A stretch of DNA of 64,000 bases from Isoperla grammatica (Eukaryota; Arthropoda; Insecta; Plecoptera; Perlodidae). The notes under the pieces were generated by a model. The model saw only the letters and a list, made by a program, of their open reading frames with translations, was not told the DNA's origin and did no database searches. This document shows, one piece after another, positions 9,525-18,549 of the stretch. Location of the stretch: contig CAMDTW010000642.1 in assembly GCA_945910005.1 (NCBI GenBank), positions 62,001-126,000 of the forward strand, read 5' to 3'. The translations under genes were made by a program, and so were the position numbers. The first letter of the stretch is position 1; each line of letters starts with the position of its first letter.

Positions 9525-10674
9525 TGTGACGTGCCAAAAAATAAGCAGGTGCACACCACTCGGCAGGCCTGACGCACTTACCGGGCCGGACCGACTCAGT
9601 GGAGATGGGGGGTGGGCTAAGTTGCGGCTCGTCTTCAGATGGTGGGCGCCACTTCGTTTCGAGTAGATGACCTGTAGGGGATATTGTAGAAGGAACGAAG
9701 AAATTCTACGTTGAAAAATAACCCCAGTTCATGAGAGAGCAAAGATAGGAATTTATTATGACAGAGAACGTCTGACGACAAATGGACAATGGTGGACAAG
9801 ACACAGCTTGAGAGACTTCAGTCGATAAACATGAGAAAACAACACAAATGGTTCATTGACAAAAATACAATATAAGAAAAATAGAAAATACTTGTTTAGT
9901 TAAATACGCTACCCTTGATGGGCGTACGGTACATTTAGTTTACACGTTCGCTCTTCTCGAGCCTATTGTGACAATACACAAATACTTAGTAATAGTAAGG
10001 TAGAAAAATATGGAATAATCGGTAGGCCTTACAATGTAACTGTAGGTTAAAGCTTTTAAGCTCGGGCCTTCATGGGCACTGGGAGACTCAAAGCGACTAA
10101 CCCTACGTCATGTAATTCCCTATCTCGGTCAGCCACGGACACTTTGAGATTCTAAGTACCCGTCAGTAACTTCTCGCCCTCACATTCGCCACGGAATAGG
10201 TTGAGGTTCAAAGCTACTACGGTACGTTAGTTAGTACATACAGAAGAGGCTACGTGCCTACCTAGCAAGACGAGTTGCCAGCAAATCCATCGGCTCTACC
10301 GGCCGTGACTATTGCTATCTTAAGACTAACAAGTTACTAAGGTTACGCTACAACTAAACATGGGTTATGATACGGACTTAAATTTAAACACAAAATGGTG
10401 ATCACCTTACACTGGTTGTTAAGAGGCATGAGAATTATTACTAGTTAAACGCTGAATGCTAGTCTGTACGTCCGGCTTAAATCCGCTACAAGCGTGTGGG
10501 TATCAGACCCGGATGCTTTGATCGTACAGACCTTAACGGCTTAAATTATAATTACATTAACAGGGTTATACAAGGTTACTATACACTTAGCCTAGGGGAT
10601 TTTCCCCCTGCACCGGCTTCTAGTTACAGGATAATGAATAACGCTCTACCTTGGTAGGCTTGTACACTGGTTCA

Positions 10675-10887
10675 CTAAGTTAGCATATGGCCTAACTGAA
10701 ATGTAAGCATGTAGGCTTCACGCCAGACACGTAAGTCTACATATGGTATGACTGAATAGTAAAGTTAAAGTTCCTCCATTCGCTAAGTTAGCATATGGCC
10801 TAACTGAAATGTAAGCATGTAGGCTTCACGCCAGACACGTAAGTCTACATATGGTATGACTGAATAGTTAAGTTAAAGTTCCTCCAC
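10675..10887 (+). repeat. 108-bp tandem duplication inside the LTR
   Basis: Two adjacent copies begin with ctaagttagcatatggccta at 10675 and 10783. They differ at only a few bases, mainly near the end of the unit (tagtaaag versus tagttaag, ccattcg versus ccacatg). The pair is repeated in the other LTR at 17461-17673. Tandem repeats in U3 often act as enhancers; that role is inferred here. Confidence 0.9.
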
Positions 10888-11251
10888 ATGCTGGATAAAA
10901 GTTGACCAGGCTTTATGCACATGGGTAATTAGTGATTTCGAATTCGGGTATCTAAATGGTCAGCGAGGCCCTGCCTCTAGTGGCTCAGTTACAGTACCGA
11001 CATATCGGGGTTCTCGTGGACCGAACCTGGCTGGGGAAGTCTACGACGGAAATTCCCACGTGGTTGTCCGTGAAAATCCACCTCGCCGAGGAGCTTCCTA
11101 GATTAGGCCTAGGCTAGACTGACAGTCGCCTCGGATCGGATGCTGCTAGCCTAGAGGTCCGCTGCGTTGCACGCTCGCCCATCGGGAAAACTTCGACATG
11201 CCGAAAAATGTAGGCTAGACCCTCCGGAAAAATCCTATTTTCAAAGAGAAA

Positions 11252-11587
11252 ATGGCCAATGTAATAAAACTATTTTCAACAAACGATACGTTAAGCCTAG
11301 AGACACATTCTCAGCTTCAACGCCAGATTAGATGGATGAACAAGGACTTACCACTGAATGGATTTACGAAATACAGGTTATTAAACCATGCTGCACGTAG
11401 AACGCCTCTGGTAGCTTACATGCTCGAGCAAAATGTAGCTCCGAAACACAAAGTTCTCTCAGGACTTCTCTTACGAAACAGACCAAATCTAACCTTCCTG
11501 ATGTGGCTCCTCAGCTATCGTCGTGCGATAGAGTCGAACGAAACTAGTGCTGCGCGGCGACACTTGGAACTTGCTCGGCTGCGTTAG
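11252..11587 (+). other. Antisense ORF in the LTR (111 codons), unknown
   Basis: The frame starts in a good context (aaaatggcc) and encodes a basic, leucine-rich protein with no motif I recognise. It is antisense to gag and pol and would lie in U3. In the other LTR the same frame starts at 18038 but a single t-to-a change makes a stop after 73 codons (18259). That argues against selection on it, or shows that only one LTR copy is intact. It may be fortuitous. Confidence 0.3.
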
Positions 11588-11759
11588 GCTCTCACCGGCG
11601 GTGGAATGCGCGGGATTTCAAACGCCGTGCGGGACGTTCAAAACACTCGATCATCCGACGCTATGGAGAGGGGTCCCGTTGGCTCTGGCCAGCCTTCAGA
11701 ACATGTGAGACGACCGGAATATCACTAGGGGCCAGCCCAGTGGATTCCCAGCCGTCACA

Positions 11760-11770
11760 CTCCCCCCCCA
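11760..11770 (-). other. Polypurine tract of the gypsy element
   Basis: On the minus strand tGGGGGGGGAG directly abuts the 3' LTR, which starts TGTGACG at 11759. This is where plus-strand DNA synthesis would be primed. It lies 27 bp past the pol stop codon. Confidence 0.9.
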
Positions 11771-11796
11771 CAACACCAGAAAATGGGGTATTTTCT

Positions 11797-14700
11797 TTAA
11801 CGATCAACTACAGGCTTGAGATCTACTACATGCCATCGTCCGCACGGTTGCCCTGCAAGGTTCTCAAGTTCAACGACCACGGAAGACACTTTGCGAGCAA
11901 CGACAAATGGACCAATGTACTTTTTCGCAAGTTTAGCAGTGAAATAACGAGCTGCATCGGACAGAACGAAATTCCTTCTCCATACCCGATCGCCTACATT
12001 ATAGTTAACAGCGGGTCTATGACGTAGATTGTACTGCTGTTCCTGCCGACGCTGGGCCTCCGATACATTTATGCGAACCCTTTCTCGAATGTTCTCTAAC
12101 CCAACCCACCGTTCTTCTATACCCAGACGAGTTTCATTCCCCTGTGGGTCCCGTTCCTTCCGGTTTCGCCGTCCAGAGAGACCTAGTTCCCTCCCTAGTT
12201 GGAGATAGGCGGGGGTGTATTGGGTAGTTTCGTGTCGACTGGTACGTAGAACATATTGGATTTGGGGCAAGAGTACATCCCATCGACGTTGATTCTCTCC
12301 CACGAAAATCGCTAAGATATTTCCTACCTCCTTGTTCATTCTCTCCACGGGGTTAGCCTGGGGATGGTAGTATGGCGTGAACTGTACCTCGACTCCGTAA
12401 GCCTCGAGGGCTTCCCTGAATTCTCTACTGACTAGTTGTCGTCCATTGTCGACAATAAGGAGACGAGGTGCTCCTTGTTCTAGAAATACTGAATTGATGA
12501 GGGGTTGCAATACATGTTGTGAAGTAGCTTGGCGTAACGGGAAGAGATAGGTCCATTTGGTATGACTGTCCTGCACGACCAGTATGAAGCGATTCTGCTT
12601 GAGTGATGGAGGCAGCGGGCCAATGAGGTCCACTGTCAACACTTCTCCGGGATGAAATGGGAACTGGCGAGGGGCTAGCAAACCGGCTGGACGTCTCTGC
12701 TCCTGTTTGTGCTGGGCACATACTTCACATTTACGAACATATAGGCAGACATCGGCTTTCATCTTCGGCCAGTAATAGGAGAGAGAAATTCTACTCATGG
12801 TTTTAAACATTCCTCGGTGACCGGCCTGTGGTTCGTCGTGTGCTTCCTTGAGTGCTTCCGCTCTTAGTTCCTTTGGAAGGACGCGTTTCCAGTTATTCTC
12901 ATCTCTGGGTAACTTCGTGTTATCGGTACACAGTTTCCACAGAGTGAGTCCTTCCACCCTCCAAAGGGAATACTTTTGAGGCTGAGCCCTCACCTGGTCA
13001 CACATTCTGAGGTACCACTGGTCCTGGATTGGGGCACTGACTTCCAACAAATTCCAGGTTACCACACCTCGCGATAGAGCATCCGGGACAACGTGAGCCG
13101 AGCCTTTCCGGTGGATGACCTTGAAGTCATATTGCTGTAATCTCACTGCCCACCTCGCAAGCCTACCTACGGGATCCTTTAAGTTATGCAGCCATAACAG
13201 GCTGTGATGGTCTGTGATTACGGTGAAAGTGGAGCCTTCCAGATAGGGTCTATGCTTCTCGACTGCCCATAATACGGCGAGACATTCCTTCTCGGTAGCT
13301 GTGAACTGTTGCTCAGACTTGGTCAGCGTGCGGCTGCCGTAAGCAATGACATGCTCCCCATCGTCCAAATCTTGCGACAGAACGCTTCCTAAGCCAACGT
13401 TGGATGCGTCCGTCTGGAGGACAAATGGTTTAGAGAAATCTGGACATGCTAGTACTGGGGCACAAGCAAGACATTCTTTTATCCGACAGAAAGAATCCTC
13501 TGCGGCAGGGGTCCACTCCCACTTGGAATTTTTTTTTAGCAAAGCAGTGATGGGTGACACCACTGTCGAGAAATCCTGGATAAATCTCCGATACCAAGAT
13601 GCCATACCTAAGAATCGTCGGACCTCCTTTACTCTTCGCGGCCGGGGGAAATTGATTATGGATTCCACCTTTTCGGGATCGACGTGCAGTCCGCTGTTGT
13701 CCACCACGTAGCCAAGGTACCGTAGCTCGGACCGAACAAACTGACACTTCTCCACGTTAAGGTACAGGGACGCCTCTCGCAATCTTCGGAAGATCTCTCC
13801 CAGGACCTCCAGGTGCTTCTGAAAAGTTGGAGTCGCAATAATGATGTCATCCATGTACACAAAAACATAGGGCTCCAGGTCTGGTCCAAGTACTCTGTCT
13901 ATAAGACGTTGCCAGGTGGCAGGGCTGTTATGCAAACCATACGGCATACGTGTAAATTGGAAGAGGCCACGGCCTGGAACAGTAAACGCTGTCTTCTCAC
14001 GACTCGACTCTTCTACAGGTATCTGCCAGAACGCGTTTTTGATGTCTAACGAAGACAAATAACGACTGTCCCTAAGCCTATCTAGGATAGCGGAGACATA
14101 CGGTATTGGGTAAGCGTCTTTCTTGGTTACCGCGTTGACACGCCTATAGTCGACCACGAAGCGATAGCCTCCAGAGGGTTTTTTCACCAGTAAGATAGGA
14201 GAGCTCCACGGACTGCGGGATGGTTCCACTATTCCTTCCTGTAGCATGGTGTCTAGCTCGTTATGTATCTCTTTCTGGACTATGGGTGACACAGGATAGT
14301 ATCGTTGTTTGACCGGTTCGGCATCTGCGGTATCTATACGATGCTGGACTAAAGGTGTCGGAGCACGTTTGCCCATTTCGGCCGGCAGGTTTCTAGCGAG
14401 AAGTTCACTCAATCGTCTCTCTTGTTCAGTAGTTAAATTTTGACGGGTACGGAGTACCTTGAGAGATTCCACGGTGACTTCCATTTTGTCTGAAAAGGAC
14501 CACGTCCCCGAGGACACATCTGGTACAAATTTCATCCGATCCCAGAAGTCTATGCCTAAGATAAGACTGGTCTTAACAGACGGCACCACCAATACGGACA
14601 GGACAATGCTACGATTCTGCAGAACGATAGGCAAATCTACCAATCCCCTAACCTTGCATTCCATGCCATTGGCGGTGACCACCTTTACGTGAGCTGGTTG

Positions 14701-14982
14701 TAACCGAAGTCCCAACTGTTGGATTCGTTGCCAACCGGCATCACCAAGGAAAGTTCTGGAAGCGCCGGAATCTAACAAGCCTTTCACGGGACGGCCAAGA
14801 ATCTCGACCGTTAAGTAGGGTCGACCATCTTCCCGACTACGAAATAAACGAGCAGCTTGAGGGTTTACGTTATCATTACCTGGTTGAATAGCCTGAGCTG
14901 AGGGGATTCTCCACCCGCGGCTATTTAGACGCGTGGACCCATAGCGTTTTCCGCCTTCTTGATACATCTTGGGGTGGTACAC
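11797..14982 (-). CDS. pol: Gypsy Pol: protease, reverse transcriptase, RNase H, integrase
   Basis: The 1061-codon frame is open throughout. Protease: LLDSGASRTFLG with the catalytic Asp at 71. Reverse transcriptase: SSLDIKNAFWQ (D313), MPYGLHNSPATWQ (346-358) and YMDD (376-379). RNase H: LQTDAS (D525), TATEKE (561-566), ITDHHS (D591) and PDALSR (D634). Integrase zinc finger: H715, H722, C752, C755. Integrase catalytic residues: D785, D845 and E880, spaced as in the DDE family. A GPY/F-like module (KYIGPFVVARKV) lies near 1021-1032, and no chromodomain follows. The first codon listed here is GTG. The frame overlaps gag by 58 bp in the -1 frame and is probably made only as a Gag-Pol fusion. 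Both ends are intact, so the enzyme set may be active. It is specified by the same transcript as gag. Confidence 0.97.
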   Translation of the reverse strand: MYHPKMYQEGGKRYGSTRLNSRGWRIPSAQAIQPGNDNVNPQAARLFRSREDGRPYLTVEILGRPVKGLLDSGASRTFLGDAGWQRIQQLGLRLQPAHVKVVTANGMECKVRGLVDLPIVLQNRSIVLSVLVVPSVKTSLILGIDFWDRMKFVPDVSSGTWSFSDKMEVTVESLKVLRTRQNLTTEQERRLSELLARNLPAEMGKRAPTPLVQHRIDTADAEPVKQRYYPVSPIVQKEIHNELDTMLQEGIVEPSRSPWSSPILLVKKPSGGYRFVVDYRRVNAVTKKDAYPIPYVSAILDRLRDSRYLSSLDIKNAFWQIPVEESSREKTAFTVPGRGLFQFTRMPYGLHNSPATWQRLIDRVLGPDLEPYVFVYMDDIIIATPTFQKHLEVLGEIFRRLREASLYLNVEKCQFVRSELRYLGYVVDNSGLHVDPEKVESIINFPRPRRVKEVRRFLGMASWYRRFIQDFSTVVSPITALLKKNSKWEWTPAAEDSFCRIKECLACAPVLACPDFSKPFVLQTDASNVGLGSVLSQDLDDGEHVIAYGSRTLTKSEQQFTATEKECLAVLWAVEKHRPYLEGSTFTVITDHHSLLWLHNLKDPVGRLARWAVRLQQYDFKVIHRKGSAHVVPDALSRGVVTWNLLEVSAPIQDQWYLRMCDQVRAQPQKYSLWRVEGLTLWKLCTDNTKLPRDENNWKRVLPKELRAEALKEAHDEPQAGHRGMFKTMSRISLSYYWPKMKADVCLYVRKCEVCAQHKQEQRRPAGLLAPRQFPFHPGEVLTVDLIGPLPPSLKQNRFILVVQDSHTKWTYLFPLRQATSQHVLQPLINSVFLEQGAPRLLIVDNGRQLVSREFREALEAYGVEVQFTPYYHPQANPVERMNKEVGNILAIFVGENQRRWDVLLPQIQYVLRTSRHETTQYTPAYLQLGRELGLSGRRNRKERDPQGNETRLGIEERWVGLENIRERVRINVSEAQRRQEQQYNLRHRPAVNYNVGDRVWRRNFVLSDAARYFTAKLAKKYIGPFVVARKVSSVVVELENLAGQPCGRWHVVDLKPVVDR
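14925..14982 (-). promoter_or_regulatory. gag-pol overlap, probable -1 frameshift region
   Basis: The pol frame is -1 relative to gag and the two overlap here. Gag terminates at 14925-14927. A candidate slip site is GGAAAAC (14952-14946, codons gaa aac in gag), which only loosely fits the X-XXY-YYZ rule. A run of C (acc acc cca) upstream is an alternative. I did not identify a strong downstream pseudoknot. Confidence 0.55.
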
Positions 14983-16040
14983 TGCGATGTCTGCACGCCT
15001 CTACGTCCACATTGAAAACAGAATGGAGTGTTCGGTGTAGGCGCTGGGCAGTCTCGGAAGCGATGACCTACCGCTCGGCAGTTCCAGCAAATAGTGTTAA
15101 CGTCGGCTGCCTTAGGCGTCGGCGGCGCGGCACTGACTTCCTCAAGCCTGGCTTTCGACCGAACTGGACCACGGAAGGCTAAATCCGGTTCTAGGGAAAA
15201 TCTTGCTGGTGGTGGCGGACGGAACCTATTCGACCGGTCGCGACTCTCTTCCACTCGGCGTCCGAGCAATCGGATCTTCTCGACCGAGTCCAGAGTGTGG
15301 AGGCACAGCTTTTCCATCAGGTAGGGCAGGATGTTTTTCTTTATGACGGCTAGCTTCTCTGCCACGTCTACGGGGTATGACAAACGGCTGAAGAGGTTGT
15401 CGATTGCAGCCAGGTACAGTCCCAGGGGTTCTGATTCCCCTTGGGTACGAGCCCTAATCTCGGTCATCAACCTATCGTCATAATCGCTGGGCTGGAACTC
15501 TCGGCGTAATTCGACTACTAATTCTTCCCAGGAATGTATTCGTCGCCTGGCAGATCGGAACCAAACCAGCGCAGCGCCCTTGAAGAGATCTACTGCCTCT
15601 GACCATAGGCACGCCTTGGACACGTTGCGAGCTACGCATAACTCCTCCACACGTTCCAGGAACGCCCCCAGGCTGGAGTCAGTCTCCTCGCCGGAGAAGA
15701 GTATGCCCCATTTCGCCACTGGCACATGCTTGCCAAGCATGCGGTCCTCCCTTACCATGGGTGGGGTAATCTCGACAGGGTTGTCCGCTTCCCATACTCC
15801 TAGGGCTTCGATGAGGCTGTCAAAACGTGTCTTCAACACGGCCAACCCATTGGTGGCTTCGACCAACCTAGGTCTGACTTCCTCCTCATCCGGTATGAGA
15901 GCGATGCGGCGATCTAGAAAGAGTAGCTGCCGGGAAATCGTACGTGCCTGCTCCGACTGTCCTTCGAAATCAGAAACCAATACCGTCAATGCTGACAGCC
16001 TATCGGTAATTAATGTTAATTCAGCCTCATTCGTAGCCAT
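14925..16040 (-). CDS. gag: Gypsy Gag with zinc knuckles
   Basis: 371 codons from ATG at 16040. It makes the capsid and nucleocapsid protein that packages element RNA into cytoplasmic particles. The N-terminal third is helical and rich in charged and leucine residues. The middle (about 125-280) contains WFRSARRRIHSWEEL and LRREFQPSDYDDRL, which resemble the capsid region of Ty3/gypsy Gags. Near the C-terminus is a canonical CCHC knuckle, CWNCRAVGHRFRDC (318-331). A second finger begins CFQCGRRGVQTSQC (341-354), where the expected His is Val, and C359 follows in TTPRC, so a four-cysteine site is possible. The start codon lies 247 bp past the primer-binding site. The stop is followed by pol through a frameshift. 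Confidence 0.95.
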   Translation of the reverse strand: MATNEAELTLITDRLSALTVLVSDFEGQSEQARTISRQLLFLDRRIALIPDEEEVRPRLVEATNGLAVLKTRFDSLIEALGVWEADNPVEITPPMVREDRMLGKHVPVAKWGILFSGEETDSSLGAFLERVEELCVARNVSKACLWSEAVDLFKGAALVWFRSARRRIHSWEELVVELRREFQPSDYDDRLMTEIRARTQGESEPLGLYLAAIDNLFSRLSYPVDVAEKLAVIKKNILPYLMEKLCLHTLDSVEKIRLLGRRVEESRDRSNRFRPPPPARFSLEPDLAFRGPVRSKARLEEVSAAPPTPKAADVNTICWNCRAVGHRFRDCPAPTPNTPFCFQCGRRGVQTSQCTTPRCIKKAENAMGPRV

Positions 16041-16287
16041 CTTAAGAACCTACAAGAAGTCGACAATATGTAGCGATGAATCGACCAAATTTCCTGCTAA
16101 GAAAACAATTTGACAAACCGAACCCTAAGCTCGACCAATGTGAATCGACTAAACCAACAAAAAGTTCAAGCAACCATTGACCAGGGAAAAAAGATGTAGA
16201 TACTATGTAAGATGCTCTGAAGAAAAGCAACAACCTCCGTTTGAACGTTGGGTAGCACCTGAAATGCAAGCCCCAAGTTTCTGATCG
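16041..16287 (-). other. 5' leader of the gypsy element
   Basis: 247 bp between the primer-binding site and the gag ATG. A 93-codon frame (16042-16323) crosses the LTR/PBS junction but is out of frame with gag and has no recognisable content. I read this stretch as untranslated leader, the usual place for packaging signals. Confidence 0.8.
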
Positions 16288-16305
16288 GCCCCACGTTGGG
16301 CGCCA
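16288..16305 (-). other. Primer-binding site, tRNA-Lys type
   Basis: On the minus strand TGGCGCCCAACGTGGGGC lies five bases after the end of the 5' LTR. It is an 18-base complement to the 3' end of an insect-type lysine tRNA, including the CCA-derived TGG. This is where minus-strand DNA synthesis would be primed, and it fixes the element orientation. Confidence 0.92.
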
Positions 16306-16310
16306 ATTAA

Positions 16311-18545
16311 TGTGACGTGCCAAAAAATAAGCAGGTGCACACCACTCGGCAGGCCTGACGCACTTACCGGGCCGGACCGACTCAGTGGAGATGGGGGGTG
16401 GGCTAAGTTGCGGCTCGTCTTCAGATGGTGGGCGCCACTTCGTTTCGAGTAGATGACCTGTAGGGGATATTGTAGAAGGAACGAAGAAATTCTACGTTGA
16501 AAAATAACCCCAGTTCATGAGAGAGCAAAGATAGGAATTTATTATGACAGAGAACGTCTGACGACAAATGGACAATGGTGGACAAGACACAGCTTGAGAG
16601 ACTTCAGTCGATAAACATGAGAAAACAACACAAATGGTTCATTGACAAAAATACAATATAAGAAAAATAGAAAATACTTGTTTAGTTAAATACGCTACCC
16701 TTGATGGGCGTACGGTACATTTAGTTTACACGTTCGCTCTTCTCGAGCCTATTGTGACAATACACAAATACTTAGTAATAGTAAGGTAGAAAAATATGGA
16801 ATAATCGGTAGGCCTTACAATGTAACTGTAGGTTAAAGCTTTTAAGCTCGGGCCTTCATGGGCACTGGGAGACTCAAAGCGACTAACCCTACGTCATGTA
16901 ATTCCCTATCTCGGTCAGCCACGGACACTTTGAGATTCTAAGTACCCGTCAGTAACTTCTCGCCCTCACATTCGCCACGGAATAGGTTGAGGTTCAAAGC
17001 TACTACGGTACGTTAGTTAGTACATACAGAAGAGGCTACGTGCCTACCTAGCAAGACGAGTTGCCAGCAAATCCATCGGCTCTACCGGCCGTGACTATTG
17101 CTATCTTAAGACTAACAAGTTACTAAGGTTACGCTACAACTAAACATGGGTTATGATACGGACTTAAATTTAAACACAAAATGGTGATCACCTTACACTG
17201 GTTGTTAAGAGGCATGAGAATTATTACTAGTTAAACGCTGAATGCTAGTCTGTACGTCCGGCTTAAATCCGCTACAAGCGTGTGGGTATCAGACCCGGAT
17301 GCTTTGATCGTACAGACCTTAACGGCTTAAATTATAATTACATTAACAGGGTTATACAAGGTTACTATACACTTAGCCTAGGGGATTTTCCCCCTGCACC
17401 GGCTTCTAGTTACAGGATAATGAATAACGCTCTACCTTGGTAGGCTTGTACACTGGTTCACTAAGTTAGCATATGGCCTAACTGAAATGTAAGCATGTAG
17501 GCTTCACGCCAGACACGTAAGTCTACATATGGTATGACTGAATAGTAAAGTTAAAGTTCCTCCATTCGCTAAGTTAGCATATGGCCTAACTGAAATGTAA
17601 GCATGTAGGCTTCACGCCAGACACGTAAGTCTACATATGGTATGACTGAATAGTTAAGTTAAAGTTCCTCCACATGCTGGATAAAAGTTGACCAGGCTTT
17701 ATGCACATGGGTAATTAGTGATTTCGAATTCGGGTATCTAAATGGTCAGCGAGGCCCTGCCTCTAGTGGCTCAGTTACAGTACCGACATATCGGGGTTCT
17801 CGTGGACCGAACCTGGCTGGGGAAGTCTACGACGGAAATTCCCACGTGGTTGTCCGTGAAAATCCACCTCGCCGAGGAGCTTCCTAGATTAGGCCTAGGC
17901 TAGACTGACAGTCGCCTCGGATCGGATGCTGCTAGCCTAGAGGTCCGCTGCGTTGCACGCTCGCCCATCGGGAAAACTTCGACATGCCGAAAAATGTAGG
18001 CTAGACCCTCCGGAAAAATCCTATTTTCAAAGAGAAAATGGCCAATGTAATAAAACTATTTTCAACAAACGATACGTTAAGCCTAGAGACACATTCTCAG
18101 CTTCAACGCCAGATTAGATGGATGAACAAGGACTTACCACTGAATGGATTTACGAAATACAGGTTATTAAACCATGCTGCACGTAGAACGCCTCTGGTAG
18201 CTTACATGCTCGAGCAAAATGTAGCTCCGAAACACAAAGTTCTCTCAGGACTTCTCTAACGAAACAGACCAAATCTAACCTTCCTGATGTGGCTCCTCAG
18301 CTATCGTCGTGCGATAGAGTCGAACGAAACTAGTGCTGCGCGGCGACACTTGGAACTTGCTCGGCTGCGTTAGGCTCTCACCGGCGGTGGAATGCGCGGG
18401 ATTTCAAACGCCGTGCGGGACGTTCAAAACACTCGATCATCCGACGCTATGGAGAGGGGTCCCGTTGGCTCTGGCCAGCCTTCAGAACATGTGAGACGAC
18501 CGGAATATCACTAGGGGCCAGCCCAGTGGATTCCCAGCCGTCACA
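16311..18545 (-). repeat. 5' LTR of the gypsy element (right in the window)
   Basis: 2235 bp, collinear with 9525-11759. In element orientation this is the upstream LTR that would drive transcription of gag and pol. It contains the same 108-bp tandem repeat (17461-17673). It carries the substitution at 18258 that truncates the antisense ORF to 73 codons. Confidence 0.97.
17461..17673 (+). repeat. 108-bp tandem duplication, second LTR
   Basis: Counterpart of 10675-10887 at offset 6786. Because both LTRs carry it, the duplication predates this insertion and belongs to the family. Confidence 0.9.
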
Positions 18546-18549
18546 ACAG

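Larger units (their letters stand above)
9525..11759 (-). repeat. 3' LTR of the gypsy element (left in the window)
   Basis: 2235 bp, the same length as 16311-18545 (offset 6786), with one substitution seen (11472 t versus 18258 a) and no indel. The termini form a perfect 7-bp inverted repeat, TGTGACG...CGTCACA. It contains a 108-bp tandem duplication (10675-10887). A minus-strand AATAAA at 9757-9752 is a candidate polyadenylation signal about 230 bp from the LTR end. A 111-codon antisense ORF sits in what would be U3. Confidence 0.97.
9525..18545 (-). mobile_element. Complete Ty3/gypsy LTR retrotransposon
   Basis: A 9021-bp element on the minus strand: LTR (2235 bp), tRNA-Lys primer-binding site, gag, pol in a -1 frame, polypurine tract, LTR. 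It begins TG and ends CA and is flanked by the 4-bp duplication acag (9521-9524 and 18546-18549). Pol order is protease, RT, RNase H, integrase, so it is Ty3/gypsy rather than copia. There is no env and no third ORF between pol and the 3' LTR. Long LTRs with a lysine primer are reminiscent of the Osvaldo/Ulysses group, but that is only a suggestion. All ORFs are open and the LTRs differ at one position I could find. Other HOR copies, for example at about 22584, have the same site without the element. Confidence 0.97.

Noticed and set aside
11760..11796. Possible env or third ORF after pol
   Set aside because: Only 37 bp separate the pol stop from the LTR and they are taken by the polypurine tract.
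11740..16113. Other frames overlapping gag and pol (for example 11740-12027, 12425-12721, 13346-13747, 14459-14692, 15580-16113)
   Set aside because: Shadows of the intact Gag and Pol frames with no independent motifs.
16042..16323. 93-codon frame crossing the LTR and primer-binding site
   Set aside because: It starts inside the LTR, is out of frame with gag and ends just before the gag ATG. Content looks random, so I treat it as leader.
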